Assembly (NCBI RefSeq): GCF_017104715.1
Contig: NZ_JAAGPI010000004.1
Coordinates: 372,001 to 436,000, forward strand
Direction of reading: 5' to 3'
Source of the DNA: Burkholderia sp. Ac-20365
Lineage (GTDB): Bacteria; Pseudomonadota; Gammaproteobacteria; Burkholderiales; Burkholderiaceae
Length of the DNA stretch: 64,000 nucleotides
Part shown: positions 16,513 to 25,838 of the stretch, piece after piece
Position numbering within the stretch: position 1 is the first letter of the stretch
Layout: every line of letters begins with the position of its first letter
Program-made: the position numbers and the translations under genes
Notes under the pieces: model-generated
What the model saw: only the letters and a program-made list of their open reading frames with translations
Told to the model about the DNA's origin: nothing
Database searches by the model: none

Positions 16513-17226
16513 GTGAAAAAAATCTTTGCTTTGCTGGCCCTAATCGGCGCTGTCACCGCCACCGCCCATGCATCAAGCCCTCCCGATCTCCTCAGGCAGC
16601 TCAAGGCCGCAGGCATTCAGGCGACGGCTGTCGAGCCCGGCCCTGTCGCAGGCCTCTACACGGTCGTCATCCCCAAGGGCATCCTCTACGTCGACGCGGC
16701 GGGCGAGCACGTTTTTAACGGTACGGTCTTTGACCTGAAGACGCATAAAAACCTGACGGAGGCGGCAGTAATTGCCCACACGCCGTCAATCGATTTTGCG
16801 GCGCTCCCTTTGCAGGACGCGATCGTGACTGTGAAGGGGAATGGCAAGCGACGCATCGTCGTGTTTAGCGATCCCGATTGCCCGTATTGCAAGCGGCTGG
16901 AGAATGAGACCATGCCAGCGTTGAGCGACGTCACGATCTATACGTTCCTCGTGCCATTTCATCCCGACGCGCCGCGTAAGGCACGCGAGATCTGGTGTGC
17001 ACCGGACCGCGCGAAGGCGTGGACCCAGTGGATGCACGAGGGGAAATTGCCGGGAGTTGCAACAGCATGCGATACGCCTTTAGAGCGCAATATCGCGATG
17101 GCGGAGAGGTTCGAACTGAGTGGGACGCCGATGCTGGTGTTCACAGACGGCTCCCGCCTGACTGGAAGCGCAGCCGCGACGGTCGTCGAGGAGAAACTGC
17201 GTGCGGCAAAGCAGGCCACGGAGTGA
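16513..17226 (+). CDS. dsbC: Periplasmic thiol:disulfide isomerase, DsbC family
   Basis: 237 residues from a GTG with CGGAG upstream. Signal peptide residues 1-20 (MKKIFALLALIGAVTATAHA). An N-terminal dimerisation-type domain of about 80 residues precedes a thioredoxin fold with active site CPYC (123-126) and cis-Pro loop GTPM near residue 205. Two further cysteines (IWC; TAC) match the structural pair of DsbC. It shuffles wrong disulfides in the periplasm, kept reduced by DsbD. Accessory DsbC copies are common on conjugative elements, where they help pilus or transfer proteins fold; that role is inferred. Confidence 0.9.
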   Translation: MKKIFALLALIGAVTATAHASSPPDLLRQLKAAGIQATAVEPGPVAGLYTVVIPKGILYVDAAGEHVFNGTVFDLKTHKNLTEAAVIAHTPSIDFAALPLQDAIVTVKGNGKRRIVVFSDPDCPYCKRLENETMPALSDVTIYTFLVPFHPDAPRKAREIWCAPDRAKAWTQWMHEGKLPGVATACDTPLERNIAMAERFELSGTPMLVFTDGSRLTGSAAATVVEEKLRAAKQATE

Positions 17227-17403
17227 GGTAGGGGGGGCGGGGAGAAGGAGGGAGCCCCACGCGGGGCTTCCAGCGCCGTGATGGAACCGGCCGACGGAAG
17301 TCAAATGATCTGAAGTGCTGCCGCCCGGCACAACAGTGTGTGCTTACGCTTTAAGGCTTCGCGCTCAGAAGAGGGCGCAGAAACCGCATGCGGCACGGCG
17401 ACC

Positions 17404-17868
17404 TCATGCGGCCAACTCAATCGGAATATTCCAGCCGAGGAATACCGCTCGCCCTGGCGCCGCGCTGACCCCGTGAGGCTTGCGGTCGTCGAAGATGAAC
17501 CATTCGCCAGCTTTGGGTTTATGCCGGACCTTCCCCTGGCGGAACGTGAGGTCATCGTTGTGAAGCACGACCATCAGGACCAGGCCTTCGTCGTCCGTGT
17601 GCATGTCGGTACTCGCCGCGGCGACGAGAAGCTCCTGCCGTCGGGTGTTTTGTACCTCCGCCCGGCGGTATCCCAGCGGCCCGATATCGGGTAGCCATGT
17701 GGCTCCGTATCGCTTGGCCCACCCTGGAATCGAATATGTCTCAACGTCGTCGCCCGCGAAATCGTTCGCTTCTGCGGCTGAATAGAACTCGTTGGCGAGA
17801 GCAGCCGAGTGCCGGACGATATGATCCGGATGCAATCTGACCTTGGATCGCACCGAGCGGTATGCCAC
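17404..17868 (-). CDS. 2-oxoglutarate/Fe(II) oxygenase-like protein
   Basis: 154 residues from a GTG with a weak SD. The core shows the double-stranded beta-helix iron triad spacing H90-x-D92...H132 (MHTDDEG; RKPHGV), followed by R140 where the 2-oxoglutarate carboxylate is usually held. The strand between (GKVRHKPKAGEWFIFDD) is typical of this fold. Substrate cannot be read from sequence; related small proteins are seen in phage and plasmid genomes. It stands alone and lacks the hairpin leader. Confidence 0.6.
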   Translation of the reverse strand: MAYRSVRSKVRLHPDHIVRHSAALANEFYSAAEANDFAGDDVETYSIPGWAKRYGATWLPDIGPLGYRRAEVQNTRRQELLVAAASTDMHTDDEGLVLMVVLHNDDLTFRQGKVRHKPKAGEWFIFDDRKPHGVSAAPGRAVFLGWNIPIELAA

Positions 17869-18030
17869 CGGGCAATGACCTGTGAGGGGAGCAGGCGCGG
17901 CGGCCGTGTGTCTGGGCGTTCTGAATCATTCTTGTAGGGTCCTGACGTGATGCGTACCACCTGGTCGAAGCACGTCAGTTCGAGTGTTGGCGACCGGAGC
18001 AGGTTAAGCCTGGACGTTACCCGGTCAAGG

Positions 18031-19170
18031 TCAGACTTGGGTTTGCCCTTCGAGTATTGCGATTTTGGGATTCACGTCCGCCGTGACAGATGGCGAACCC
18101 ATCATACGCACGCGACGTGCATCGAGCGCTGCGATGATTTTGTCCTGCGAGCGACGCGGCTCCGCCGATTGCGTGATGTGACGCGAAGGCCGAAGAATCG
18201 GGTAGTCGGATGCGGCATCGGAGTCCCTTCCGCCCGCGACCTTAAGCCACGCAAGGGGCTCGTAGAGCGGGTAGCGAAGCCATTCTGAGAGGTCATCGCG
18301 ATCCAGGGGGTCGTCCCAAAGGATCGCGTCGACCTCGTCCCACTCGAGCAACAGATCCACAAGTTCTTCGAGAATAGGGTTCGCGAGGCACAGTTCGATC
18401 TCGGCGTACCCACGATGCACGAGGCACTCAGGTGTGACGACGATACCCGCGTGTTTTCTCACAAGATCCTTCGCCCAGTCCACGCGTGCCCCGAATTCCT
18501 CGAAGTATGCCGCACACGCATACCTACCTGAGCGTGTTTGGCCGCGCCGGCCGACGCTTTTCTCTGTGAAGTACAGATTGCGTGTCAGCCATCGAAGGGT
18601 CCGGCGAGAGTAGACTTTCACCGTGCGGGTGGAGGTAGCTTGCGCAGCTTCCGACTCCTTTAGAGGGGACATCTTCAGTGGGACGCGAGATGCCCTGATC
18701 CGATTGAATTCCTGCTCGAAGATGCGAACGAGCATGTCTCGGCAATCTCGCCCGACATCAGCAAGGACGTTTTGGCTGAGGGCGCTGTACCACAGGAGGA
18801 AGGATTCGATCCGACGGAGCTGGACGCGTCGGACGCGATCTTGCACAGCCGGTAGACCGGCGTTGGTCTCCAGGTACCATCCAGAGTTTTCAGCGTTCTC
18901 CGTTGCCCGTGGCATGAATCGCGGCACGCGCTGTCGGGACGTATCGTCCAGCGCAAGCAGGTTGGCGTGCTCGGTTCCGAAAAAGGTCGCCAGCGTAAGT
19001 CTGGTTTGGGCGGTAAGGTCAGCGCAGACGGACGCCGCGATAGCGACGTACCAATCGAGAAACTCGAGGATCGAAGCGATCTGGTGGAGTCGAGCGTCGA
19101 CCTCTTCCCCAACGATTGCAGGGAGCGCAACATCATCAATAGCGAAGTCGAGGCGAATGGGATTCGGCAT
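18031..19170 (-). CDS. Unknown protein, paralogue of the gene at 19328 (379 aa)
   Basis: The C-terminal half shares a long block with the 347-residue protein encoded upstream, including VKVYSRRTLRWLTRNLYFTE, a GARVDWAKD motif, then PECLVHRGYAEIEL and LLLEWD. The N-terminal half is helical (LHQIASILEFLDWY; QTRLTLATFFGTE) and more divergent. No catalytic motif recognised; the conserved Arg/Trp/Tyr-rich block and EL/D motifs could bind nucleic acid. The start at 19170 has a poor SD. The two genes are tandem, 157 nt apart, and read in the same direction. Confidence 0.75.
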   Translation of the reverse strand: MPNPIRLDFAIDDVALPAIVGEEVDARLHQIASILEFLDWYVAIAASVCADLTAQTRLTLATFFGTEHANLLALDDTSRQRVPRFMPRATENAENSGWYLETNAGLPAVQDRVRRVQLRRIESFLLWYSALSQNVLADVGRDCRDMLVRIFEQEFNRIRASRVPLKMSPLKESEAAQATSTRTVKVYSRRTLRWLTRNLYFTEKSVGRRGQTRSGRYACAAYFEEFGARVDWAKDLVRKHAGIVVTPECLVHRGYAEIELCLANPILEELVDLLLEWDEVDAILWDDPLDRDDLSEWLRYPLYEPLAWLKVAGGRDSDAASDYPILRPSRHITQSAEPRRSQDKIIAALDARRVRMMGSPSVTADVNPKIAILEGQTQV

Positions 19171-19327
19171 GGTGGACTTAGGTCTCGCTGTGTTTGTGAT
19201 AAGGCTATCTGCGGCCGGCTTGACTCGTGGGAGGAAAAGTCCGTGGCAGTGGCCCAACATTCCTGGGGCCGACGGTCAAGGTCGGAGGAGGACGGTCGAA
19301 AGCGGTCCACGTCCGACTGTCCGAAGG

Positions 19328-20371
19328 CTAGCTGATGGCACCGCTGCGGCCAGCATGTCCGCGGTCGCGGCGCGCCTTGAGGGCGGTGATGACGCCCTCG
19401 GCGGTTTCTTCGGGGACCGGTTCGCCCATGCGTATATGCGCGGAAGGGCGGAGTATGGGCGTCCTCGACATCCCGACGGGCTCGCCGAGTCTCATCCACG
19501 CCAACGGTTCCATGACTGATTTCGCGATCCATGCCGATACGCCCGTCTGGTCGTCACGATCGACACCATTGTCACGAAGTACAACATCGAGAGCGTCCCA
19601 CTCGAGCAGGATAGTGATGATCTCTTCCATCAGCGGTTCTGACAGGTTCAGCTCGATCGACGCATAGCCACGGTGAGCCACGCATTCCGGCGACACACCG
19701 ATACCGGCATGTGAGCGGATCGCGTCCTTTGCCCAGTCAACGCGTGCACCGAGTTCGTCAAGCCATGACGCATAGCGGCCGCGCCCGTCATCGTCCAACA
19801 GGCTGCGCGACGTGACTCTCTCGGTGAAATACAGGTTTCGTGTGATCCAACGGATGGTACGTCGCGAATAGACCTTAATCACTCTCGGGGATCCGCTCCG
19901 CCGATTGCCGTTGCCGGGCACCTGCAGATCCACCGTGGATTTCTTCAGCCGACGAGCCTCCCGGTCAAAGAGTGTCAGGAGCGAAATGGTGCAATCGGCT
20001 CCGAGGTCGTCCACTACTTCGTCGGGCAGGTTGCCATACCAGTGGAAAAATGCGCCGATGCCGCCAAGCTGAGCGGTCGCGAGCTCCCTGCCAAGTGTCG
20101 AACTCGCGCCACCCACTACGTACCTGTAGGCGAAAGGGCGCGAGCCTCGTGCCCGCGCTCGCAAAGTTGCGCCTTCGCTTCCAAAGATAGTGGCGAGATT
20201 CATCCTCGTCTGCACGGATATTCCGGCGAAAGCAGAAGACGGCAACTGCTCGTACGACTTGATAAACTCGGCGATCGTCTCGATCGCTTCCTGTCTGGAC
20301 GGAGGCTCAGTAGCGGGGACCAATACCCCTTTTCGCAGATGGAACCCGGCGGAAGGCTGTGAATTCGGCAT
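19328..20371 (-). CDS. Unknown protein, paralogue of the gene at 18031 (347 aa)
   Basis: Same architecture as its downstream neighbour: helical N-terminal part with QTRMNLATIFGSE, a central WYGNLPDEVVDDLG segment, then the shared block (IKVYSRRTIRWITRNLYFTE, GARVDWAKD, PECVAHRGYASIEL, LLEWDALD) and an ILRPSAHI motif near the end that also occurs in the paralogue (ILRPSRHI). It begins MPNSQPSAGF; the paralogue begins MPNPIRLDF. The pair looks like an old duplication. Family not recognised. Confidence 0.75.
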   Translation of the reverse strand: MPNSQPSAGFHLRKGVLVPATEPPSRQEAIETIAEFIKSYEQLPSSAFAGISVQTRMNLATIFGSEGATLRARARGSRPFAYRYVVGGASSTLGRELATAQLGGIGAFFHWYGNLPDEVVDDLGADCTISLLTLFDREARRLKKSTVDLQVPGNGNRRSGSPRVIKVYSRRTIRWITRNLYFTERVTSRSLLDDDGRGRYASWLDELGARVDWAKDAIRSHAGIGVSPECVAHRGYASIELNLSEPLMEEIITILLEWDALDVVLRDNGVDRDDQTGVSAWIAKSVMEPLAWMRLGEPVGMSRTPILRPSAHIRMGEPVPEETAEGVITALKARRDRGHAGRSGAIS

Positions 20372-20522
20372 AAGAAACGAAAGTAGAGGCGAGATGTTAG
20401 ACGCTTCGCTAACGGTATCGCGAGCGCGGGCGTTGTCGATGCGGAATAGCGAGCGGGAAGGGCAGCCTTTTGGCTAGCCACGCGAGAGGGCGGACGAAAA
20501 CGCACGGGCCGGAAACAGAAAA

Positions 20523-20555
20523 GCCCGCGCTCTCTCAAGATGAGAAAGCGCGGGC
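20523..20555 (-). terminator. Rho-independent terminator
   Basis: GCCCGCGCT/AGCGCGGGC with inner CTC/GAG, followed on the minus strand by TTTTCTGTTTC; 49 nt beyond the stop at 20604. Confidence 0.8.
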
Positions 20556-20603
20556 CGGTCGGGTTGCCTTTAATACCTGCGTAACGTGATTCTCTAGCAG
20601 CGC

Positions 20604-21572
20604 TCAGGCAGCGAGAGGCTCAGGGTGGTCCGCATCTTCGTCTTCCGCAACGCCGTCGTCGGCGAGATCCGACGAGAATGCGTCGTCTTCATCTTCGTCG
20701 CCGATATCGAGCCGCACGCCGGCAGCGTTCCTGTCGAATACCTCGATTGCGGCCTCGAGCACATACTGAACCCCGCGGACCGAGACAATGAGACCGCGCC
20801 GGTCGCCGCGTTCGATTTTTCCGGCTTCCACCGCGCTGCCCTGCGTTTCATACGAGTACGTCTCTGCATGCCAAAGGTCGGGCAAAGAGAGCCGCCAGGC
20901 CCGCCCGTGTTTGGTCGCACTGTTTGCGAAATTCGCGATGCTGGTGATGAGGTAATGGCGCCCGCCATGCTGGAAGGTCGGCACGCTCGCCACGCCCTTG
21001 TTTGAGTAGGCAATCTTGTCCGCCGCGTACGCGGGACCCCAAACAGAGTACGACAACTCGACACTCGTCATGGAGTCACGATAGCTGTCGAGCCAGAAGT
21101 CGCCTTTTTTTCCGGGCTCGAAGTGAAACCGCCACTCCTCACGATCGTTCCAGCGTTCCGCGAAAACGGCCCCGATCTCGGCGACGTGTACCGCGTACGA
21201 GATCTCCCCGATCACCTGGTTGCGGAACTTCCACGAGACGCCTTCAAGGCCAGTGCTTCGTGACCCGGCCTCGCACGCTGCCACGAAAGCCACGACATCC
21301 GCATCTGCAACATCGAAATGGACCGGCAACACACTCGAACGCGTTTTTCCCTTCGCTGTAGCTTCAGCGGCCTTGTCAGCCGCTTCCTGCAGCGCGATGT
21401 CGAAGAAGCCACGTACGTTTTCGGGGACGGCGCGCAATCGCTCGGTCGCAACCGTCACCCATTCGGTCAGCATCGCCGGCGTGAACGAGTCTCGCCGCTC
21501 CCATGTGCCCGGACGACAGGCAAGGGCACGAAAATCGTCGCCTCCGAAATCGAAACCAAATTGCGTATTCAT
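20604..21572 (-). CDS. Hypothetical protein with acidic tail, 322 aa
   Basis: Starts MNTQFGFDFGGDDF, resembling the N-termini of phage/plasmid DUF proteins. Mixed alpha/beta body with aromatic-rich strands (EEWRFHFEPGKKGDFW; VELSYSVWGPAYAADKIAYS), then a linker and a very acidic C-terminus of about 35 residues dominated by Asp and Glu, as in some DNA mimics or chaperone-like proteins. Monocistronic, with a leader and its own terminator. Function unknown. Confidence 0.7.
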   Translation of the reverse strand: MNTQFGFDFGGDDFRALACRPGTWERRDSFTPAMLTEWVTVATERLRAVPENVRGFFDIALQEAADKAAEATAKGKTRSSVLPVHFDVADADVVAFVAACEAGSRSTGLEGVSWKFRNQVIGEISYAVHVAEIGAVFAERWNDREEWRFHFEPGKKGDFWLDSYRDSMTSVELSYSVWGPAYAADKIAYSNKGVASVPTFQHGGRHYLITSIANFANSATKHGRAWRLSLPDLWHAETYSYETQGSAVEAGKIERGDRRGLIVSVRGVQYVLEAAIEVFDRNAAGVRLDIGDEDEDDAFSSDLADDGVAEDEDADHPEPLAA

Positions 21573-21656
21573 ATGATCTCCTTATTAGGCTGCTCCGGAC
21601 CGGAGCGGTTTGAAAGGAGGGCGCGGACGCGCTCTGGTCAGATGCACTGACCGCAG
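21573..21656 (-). promoter_or_regulatory. Three-hairpin leader RNA, gene starting at 21572
   Basis: Minus strand. Hairpin A GGTCAG/CTGACC, then CAGAGCGC; hairpin B GCGC/GCGC; hairpin C CTCCTT/AAGGAG around GCTCC/GGAGC. Confidence 0.8.
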
Positions 21657-21748
21657 CGAGTTGGCGGTTGTCGGAAAGAGGTGGGCACTCCGACACGAAT
21701 GTCGGAGTGCACCACTTACAGCAGCGAGTTCAAGGTAACAGGGAAGAC

Positions 21749-23644
21749 TCAGGCGGCCTCAGCAAAGAGGTCGAACTGGACCTCAGTGTTCGGCTTCTCC
21801 AGCAACGCAAGATGCTCCTTGTTGGAAATTGCATTTCGGATCAGATGCTGATCGAGTTCCCTGGGCGTCAGATTCAGGCGTTCCGCAAGGTTTGCGAAAT
21901 ACTGCCCCCGCTTGGCCATCTCGTTGTACCTGGCCGACATCGACTTTGGCAGCGTCAAGATGGTTTCATTCAGCCAGAACCGCGCGGATTCAATCGCAGG
22001 AACATGCTGGCAACGAAGCATGTACGCTGTGTCGAATGTGCACGTGACAAAGGCACAGGCTGCCTCTGCGTCGACATCGAGGAGGTCAGTTTCCTCGAAA
22101 TACACCATCCGCTCGCCGTCGGTGCTTTGAGCATGCAGACTCAACCGCTCCGGATGCCGGTACTGATTCCACTGCTCGGCATGGTAGTCCCGAAGACCGT
22201 CGACCGGGACTTCGGCGTTGAACGCTCCGACGCGATACCAACCATGCATCTCGATTGGCACCTTCTGGAATGGCTCGAACTCCGGGATCTCGTAGCGACG
22301 GCCAAGTACGTGGATCTCATGCCAGATCGATACCGCAGGAAACGCGCTCGCGGCGTAATGATGCATCGACAGCATGAAGTCGATGGCGACGAGCCTTTGC
22401 GGCGTCACGAACTCGAACTGCGGACTGCAGAGTTCGCGATTCTGGGGCGTGTCGGGCACGCGGCCCGACGCGACGTCGGCTTCCATCTGCTCCGCCCGAT
22501 CGACCTCGACTGCGTCAAGTGTGCAGAGATAGCGCAAAAGCCTCAGTCTTTCCTCCAGGCTCAGGGTGTCAGCCTGAACTTTCATGTAGCCCGCGTCGCT
22601 GATCGTGCGGCCAACGAGCTCGCGTCTGTTCAGGTCCCACTGAATGGCAAGCAGGTAGTTCCGGAAGCGGTTCAGACCGGCCATGTAGGCGTATTCCGGC
22701 TCCTGGATCTGGGCTGAAAGGCTTTGGTCTTTGGTGCCGCTCACACAACACACGAAACATCCGAACCTGGCTCCGCACGCGTCTCGATTCCCCGTCTCGC
22801 CGACGATCACGCCACATGTTCCGCCGCTTCCAGCGCGGTAGAGGTTCATCATACGTTCCATCGAGCGTTGCGAGATGGGTGACGGGAAGGGTGCTGACGC
22901 GTTGGTGATCATGGCTGCCATCATCCACACGTCATCGAGCGTCCAGTCCGCGATGGGGCTGATCGTCAGATTACCGTTGGCACTGCGTACCGGTCGGATC
23001 GCGCTTTCTCCGCGTTTGACCATCGCGGATTTGCGTGACGGGCTTTCTTCGAAGCGCGTACCGATCGCAGTGATCGTTTCGCGGCCTTCGATCGGCACCA
23101 TGCTTTCCAGCTTCTTGCGCAACCGCTCCTGAGGTTCGATCTTCCAGCTCGAACTACAGGGTCGTACCCTCTTACCCTTATACGTAGAGTTCTCGGCTGT
23201 CCGGATCAACGTTCCGCGACCGATTGTGGACACGACAAACTGTGCAGCCAGAGTGGGATGTGCAACGTGCACGGAGACAGGTAGTCCTGTTTGCGCCGCG
23301 TACTCCTCAACTTCCGTCAATACGAGTTCCAGGTGCGACGTTTGGGAAGGGTTTTCCACCGCTGTGTCGGCCGAGAGCAAAAAATGATTTGGCTGAGACC
23401 GTCCCGACATTGCAATTCTACGGATGGCTTCGAGCACGATAATAAGGACCGCACTTGAATCTTTCCCGCCAGAATAGGCGACAGCTATTGAATGGCCTGC
23501 CTCAATCAATTGTATCAATACGGCGATTGAGTTCTCGACCTTCTCGATGATTTCGTCAAACACGATGTGCTCCAGAAAGCACAGGCGCACGTCGTCCCGC
23601 ACGGGAAGAAATGCTCCCGTGAGGGTGATAGAGAAATCGACCAC
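21749..23644 (-). CDS. DndC-like PP-loop ATPase (PAPS-reductase family)
   Basis: 631 residues as drawn. SGGKDS at 58-63 is the ATP-pyrophosphatase loop of the PAPS reductase fold. The cysteine cluster C277...C290, C296, C299 (ACGARFGCFVCC, then GTKDQSL) matches the FeS-cluster segment of DndC, the enzyme that activates the backbone for phosphorothioate DNA modification. The extra ~230 C-terminal residues exceed usual DndC length. No dndB, dndD, dndE or cysteine desulfurase is nearby, so it is an orphan relative and its chemistry is uncertain. The GTG start at 23644 has no clear SD; a GTG at codon 28, after CTGGAG, would also keep the PP-loop and fits family length better. Confidence 0.72.
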   Translation of the reverse strand: MVDFSITLTGAFLPVRDDVRLCFLEHIVFDEIIEKVENSIAVLIQLIEAGHSIAVAYSGGKDSSAVLIIVLEAIRRIAMSGRSQPNHFLLSADTAVENPSQTSHLELVLTEVEEYAAQTGLPVSVHVAHPTLAAQFVVSTIGRGTLIRTAENSTYKGKRVRPCSSSWKIEPQERLRKKLESMVPIEGRETITAIGTRFEESPSRKSAMVKRGESAIRPVRSANGNLTISPIADWTLDDVWMMAAMITNASAPFPSPISQRSMERMMNLYRAGSGGTCGVIVGETGNRDACGARFGCFVCCVSGTKDQSLSAQIQEPEYAYMAGLNRFRNYLLAIQWDLNRRELVGRTISDAGYMKVQADTLSLEERLRLLRYLCTLDAVEVDRAEQMEADVASGRVPDTPQNRELCSPQFEFVTPQRLVAIDFMLSMHHYAASAFPAVSIWHEIHVLGRRYEIPEFEPFQKVPIEMHGWYRVGAFNAEVPVDGLRDYHAEQWNQYRHPERLSLHAQSTDGERMVYFEETDLLDVDAEAACAFVTCTFDTAYMLRCQHVPAIESARFWLNETILTLPKSMSARYNEMAKRGQYFANLAERLNLTPRELDQHLIRNAISNKEHLALLEKPNTEVQFDLFAEAA

Positions 23645-24113
23645 GCGACGAGTCCTATCGGACTGGATCTCGGGGTCGCATTTTCAGATTGATGAGAATC
23701 TAATGCCCGGAATGGGGCGGTGAAAAAGTGGCGAGCCAAAGTTGCGCTCGGTTGAGTCCAATGGGGCTCAGCGAAGCGGGCTTGCTCTGAAGGGGCGGCT
23801 CACCCTCTGCGGGGGGCGGCCTGCATGACGAACGAGATGCCGTTTAATGCGGCGCCGTTCGATTCTACTGGAACGTATATCGTCGGAGCAATGCCCTTGC
23901 TATGGCCAGCTGGAGAACGCAAGGGTGATAGAGGTAGAGAAGCGGACACGAGCAGAAATTGCCAACGTAGGCACAGCGCCTGTGCATTATATGGCACACA
24001 AACACAAATAGACGGGGCTCGTGTGTAACATATGACACATGCTACACCTACGTTATGTGCAATATGTGATACATTAGCTCTATACCCGGGCTTTATGTAT
24101 AGGATGTTGCACA
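23645..24113. promoter_or_regulatory. Divergent control region between the DndC-like gene and hipBA
   Basis: The left part holds remnants of the leader for the minus-strand gene (CGCTTCGCTGAG, TGAG/CTCA, GAGCGC, and a CGCCCC...GGGC loop near 23690-23780), but it is displaced about 60 nt from the assigned start. The right part is AT-richer and carries dyads for HipB. No gene seen. Confidence 0.5.
23981..24065 (+). promoter_or_regulatory. Probable HipB operators upstream of hipBA
   Basis: Two dyads: TGTGC...GCACA (23981-23998) and the imperfect ATATGACACAT / ATGTGCAATAT (24030-24040 and 24055-24065). They precede the hipB start by 50-130 nt, and HipB proteins repress their own operon by binding such repeats. 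Binding is inferred. Confidence 0.5.
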
Positions 24114-24440
24114 ATGAACCTCGCAGAACTTGGCGACGCGTTCCGGCAGGAGCGCCTCGCTGCAAATCTTAGCCAGCAGCAGGTTGCTGAGATCAGCGGC
24201 GTGCAGCGCGCAAGGATCAGCCGTTTTGAGACTGGGAGGTTGCCAGAGATCGGTGTCTCCAAGATGTTGAGCCTGTTCGACGCTGTCGGTCTCGAATTGA
24301 TCGCACGCCGCGCTGGCCATCAACGGACGCTCGATGACGTGCTGCTCGACGCGGAAGATCCGGAGGTCGACGATAGCGGTCGTCGGCGGGTCCGTTTGAA
24401 CGCAGTAGAGCGTCTGAAGGAGACAGGTGGCAAATCATGA
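24114..24440 (+). CDS. hipB: HipB-like antitoxin, XRE family
   Basis: 108 residues. Helix-turn-helix of the Cro/cI type at about residues 6-60 (LGDAFRQERLAANLSQQQVAEISGVQRARISRFETGR). Its C-terminal 40 residues are charged and extend beyond the DNA-binding domain. It overlaps hipA by 4 nt (ATGA), as usual for this antitoxin-toxin pair. HipB neutralises HipA and represses the operon. Confidence 0.88.
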   Translation: MNLAELGDAFRQERLAANLSQQQVAEISGVQRARISRFETGRLPEIGVSKMLSLFDAVGLELIARRAGHQRTLDDVLLDAEDPEVDDSGRRRVRLNAVERLKETGGKS

Positions 24441-25750
24441 GCACACGTACACTCGACGTCTACGTCGCCGGACTCATGGTTGGTACGCTTGCCGAGGAAA
24501 ATAACCGATGCGTCTTCACCTACTTGCCCGACGTGCCCGAAGACCGCTTCGTGTCCCTACTGATGCCAGTACGGGCGCAATCGTACACCTGGAACGGACT
24601 GCCGCCGTTCTTCGCCATGAACCTGCCGGAGGGATTCAAGAAGGACGTCCTCCGACGACGTCTTGGTCCGCATGCAGATGTCAGCGATTTCGGCCTGCTG
24701 GCTCTAACGGGCGCAAACACGATTGGACGCGTTCAGGTGGTGTCACATGGTTCCAGCCTCGAGGCAGCAGCCGACAGAGCCGACATGGCGTCTTTGCTCG
24801 CGTCGACGGACTCCCGCGACAATTTGCTCCGGTTGCTCGAAAGCGGGGTGACAGAAGGTGTTTCGGGCGTGATGCCCAAGGCGCTGGCTTCGCCCGATGA
24901 CAAGGCCACTATCTGGACCGAAGAGTTCATCCTGAAGACAGGCTTTGATGACTTACCTGGGTTGGCGCCAAACGAGTATCTCTGTCTTGAAGTGGCGCGC
25001 CATGCCGGGCTCGAAGTCCCCGAGACGAGGTTGTCGGATGACGGCCAGGTTCTGGCTGTCCGCCGCTTCGATCGCTCAAACGGACACATGACGGCTTTCG
25101 AGGACTACTGCTCGCTGAAGGGTGTCGATCCCGTCAATAAGTACAAGGGCTCGCTCGAAGAACTGGCAAAGCTCACTCAAACCTATGTGCCTCGCCCCAG
25201 GTTTAAGGAGGCTGCGCGGCAACTCTTCACGCTCTTGATGCTGAACTACGCTGTGCGCAATGCTGATGGCCATCTCAAGAATTTTGCGTTGGTGTACAAC
25301 AATCGCGACGACGTCCGTCTTGCGCCCGTCTATGACGTGCTGACCGCGACAGTCTATCCAGCGCTCAAACACGATCGCCCGGCGCTGGACCTATACGGGA
25401 AGCGAGTCTGGACGTCCGGGCAGTTGCTTGCCAACTACGGTGGCGCGAGACTCGGCCTGAGCAAAGGCGACATGACTGATAGTTTCGATCGCGTTGCAGC
25501 TGCGATTCATGCTGTGTCTCCGCTGGTCGCAGAGTTCGCGGGCCGCTACCCGGATTTTCGGGAGGTCGGCAAGCGAATGCTTGATGCGTGGGGTGCTGGG
25601 ATCGAAGACATCAAGCTTGATGCCAAACCCGGCAAAAGTACGCCGGCTCCACTACGCCAGCGAATGGGGATGTCTTGCCCAAAGGATGATCGCAAAAAGG
25701 CGAACCCGTACGTCAACGCGGATGGCGCTTTCAGCCACAAGTCCCGCTAA
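24437..25750 (+). CDS. hipA: HipA-type serine/threonine kinase toxin
   Basis: 437 residues, full HipA length. The N-terminal subdomain-1 and the kinase core are present: VSGVMPKAL (142-150, the ejectable loop equivalent), ILK168 for ATP, catalytic NADGHLKN (275-282), and YD (299-300) for Mg binding. HipA of E. coli phosphorylates glutamyl-tRNA synthetase and causes persistence; the target here is unknown. Key residues look intact, so the toxin is probably active and held by HipB. Confidence 0.92.
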   Translation: MSTRTLDVYVAGLMVGTLAEENNRCVFTYLPDVPEDRFVSLLMPVRAQSYTWNGLPPFFAMNLPEGFKKDVLRRRLGPHADVSDFGLLALTGANTIGRVQVVSHGSSLEAAADRADMASLLASTDSRDNLLRLLESGVTEGVSGVMPKALASPDDKATIWTEEFILKTGFDDLPGLAPNEYLCLEVARHAGLEVPETRLSDDGQVLAVRRFDRSNGHMTAFEDYCSLKGVDPVNKYKGSLEELAKLTQTYVPRPRFKEAARQLFTLLMLNYAVRNADGHLKNFALVYNNRDDVRLAPVYDVLTATVYPALKHDRPALDLYGKRVWTSGQLLANYGGARLGLSKGDMTDSFDRVAAAIHAVSPLVAEFAGRYPDFREVGKRMLDAWGAGIEDIKLDAKPGKSTPAPLRQRMGMSCPKDDRKKANPYVNADGAFSHKSR

Positions 25751-25838
25751 CCTTTCCGACAGCCAGCGCGGGCGCGTCAGAGAGGGTGTGACGCGCTGGT
25801 TCGGACGAAACAGCAATCCGATAAGAGCGGAGTAAGCG

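Noticed and set aside
21668..22717. Plus-strand frame of 349 codons opposite the DndC-like gene
   Set aside because: Shadow; the DndC-like frame shows PP-loop and Cys motif.
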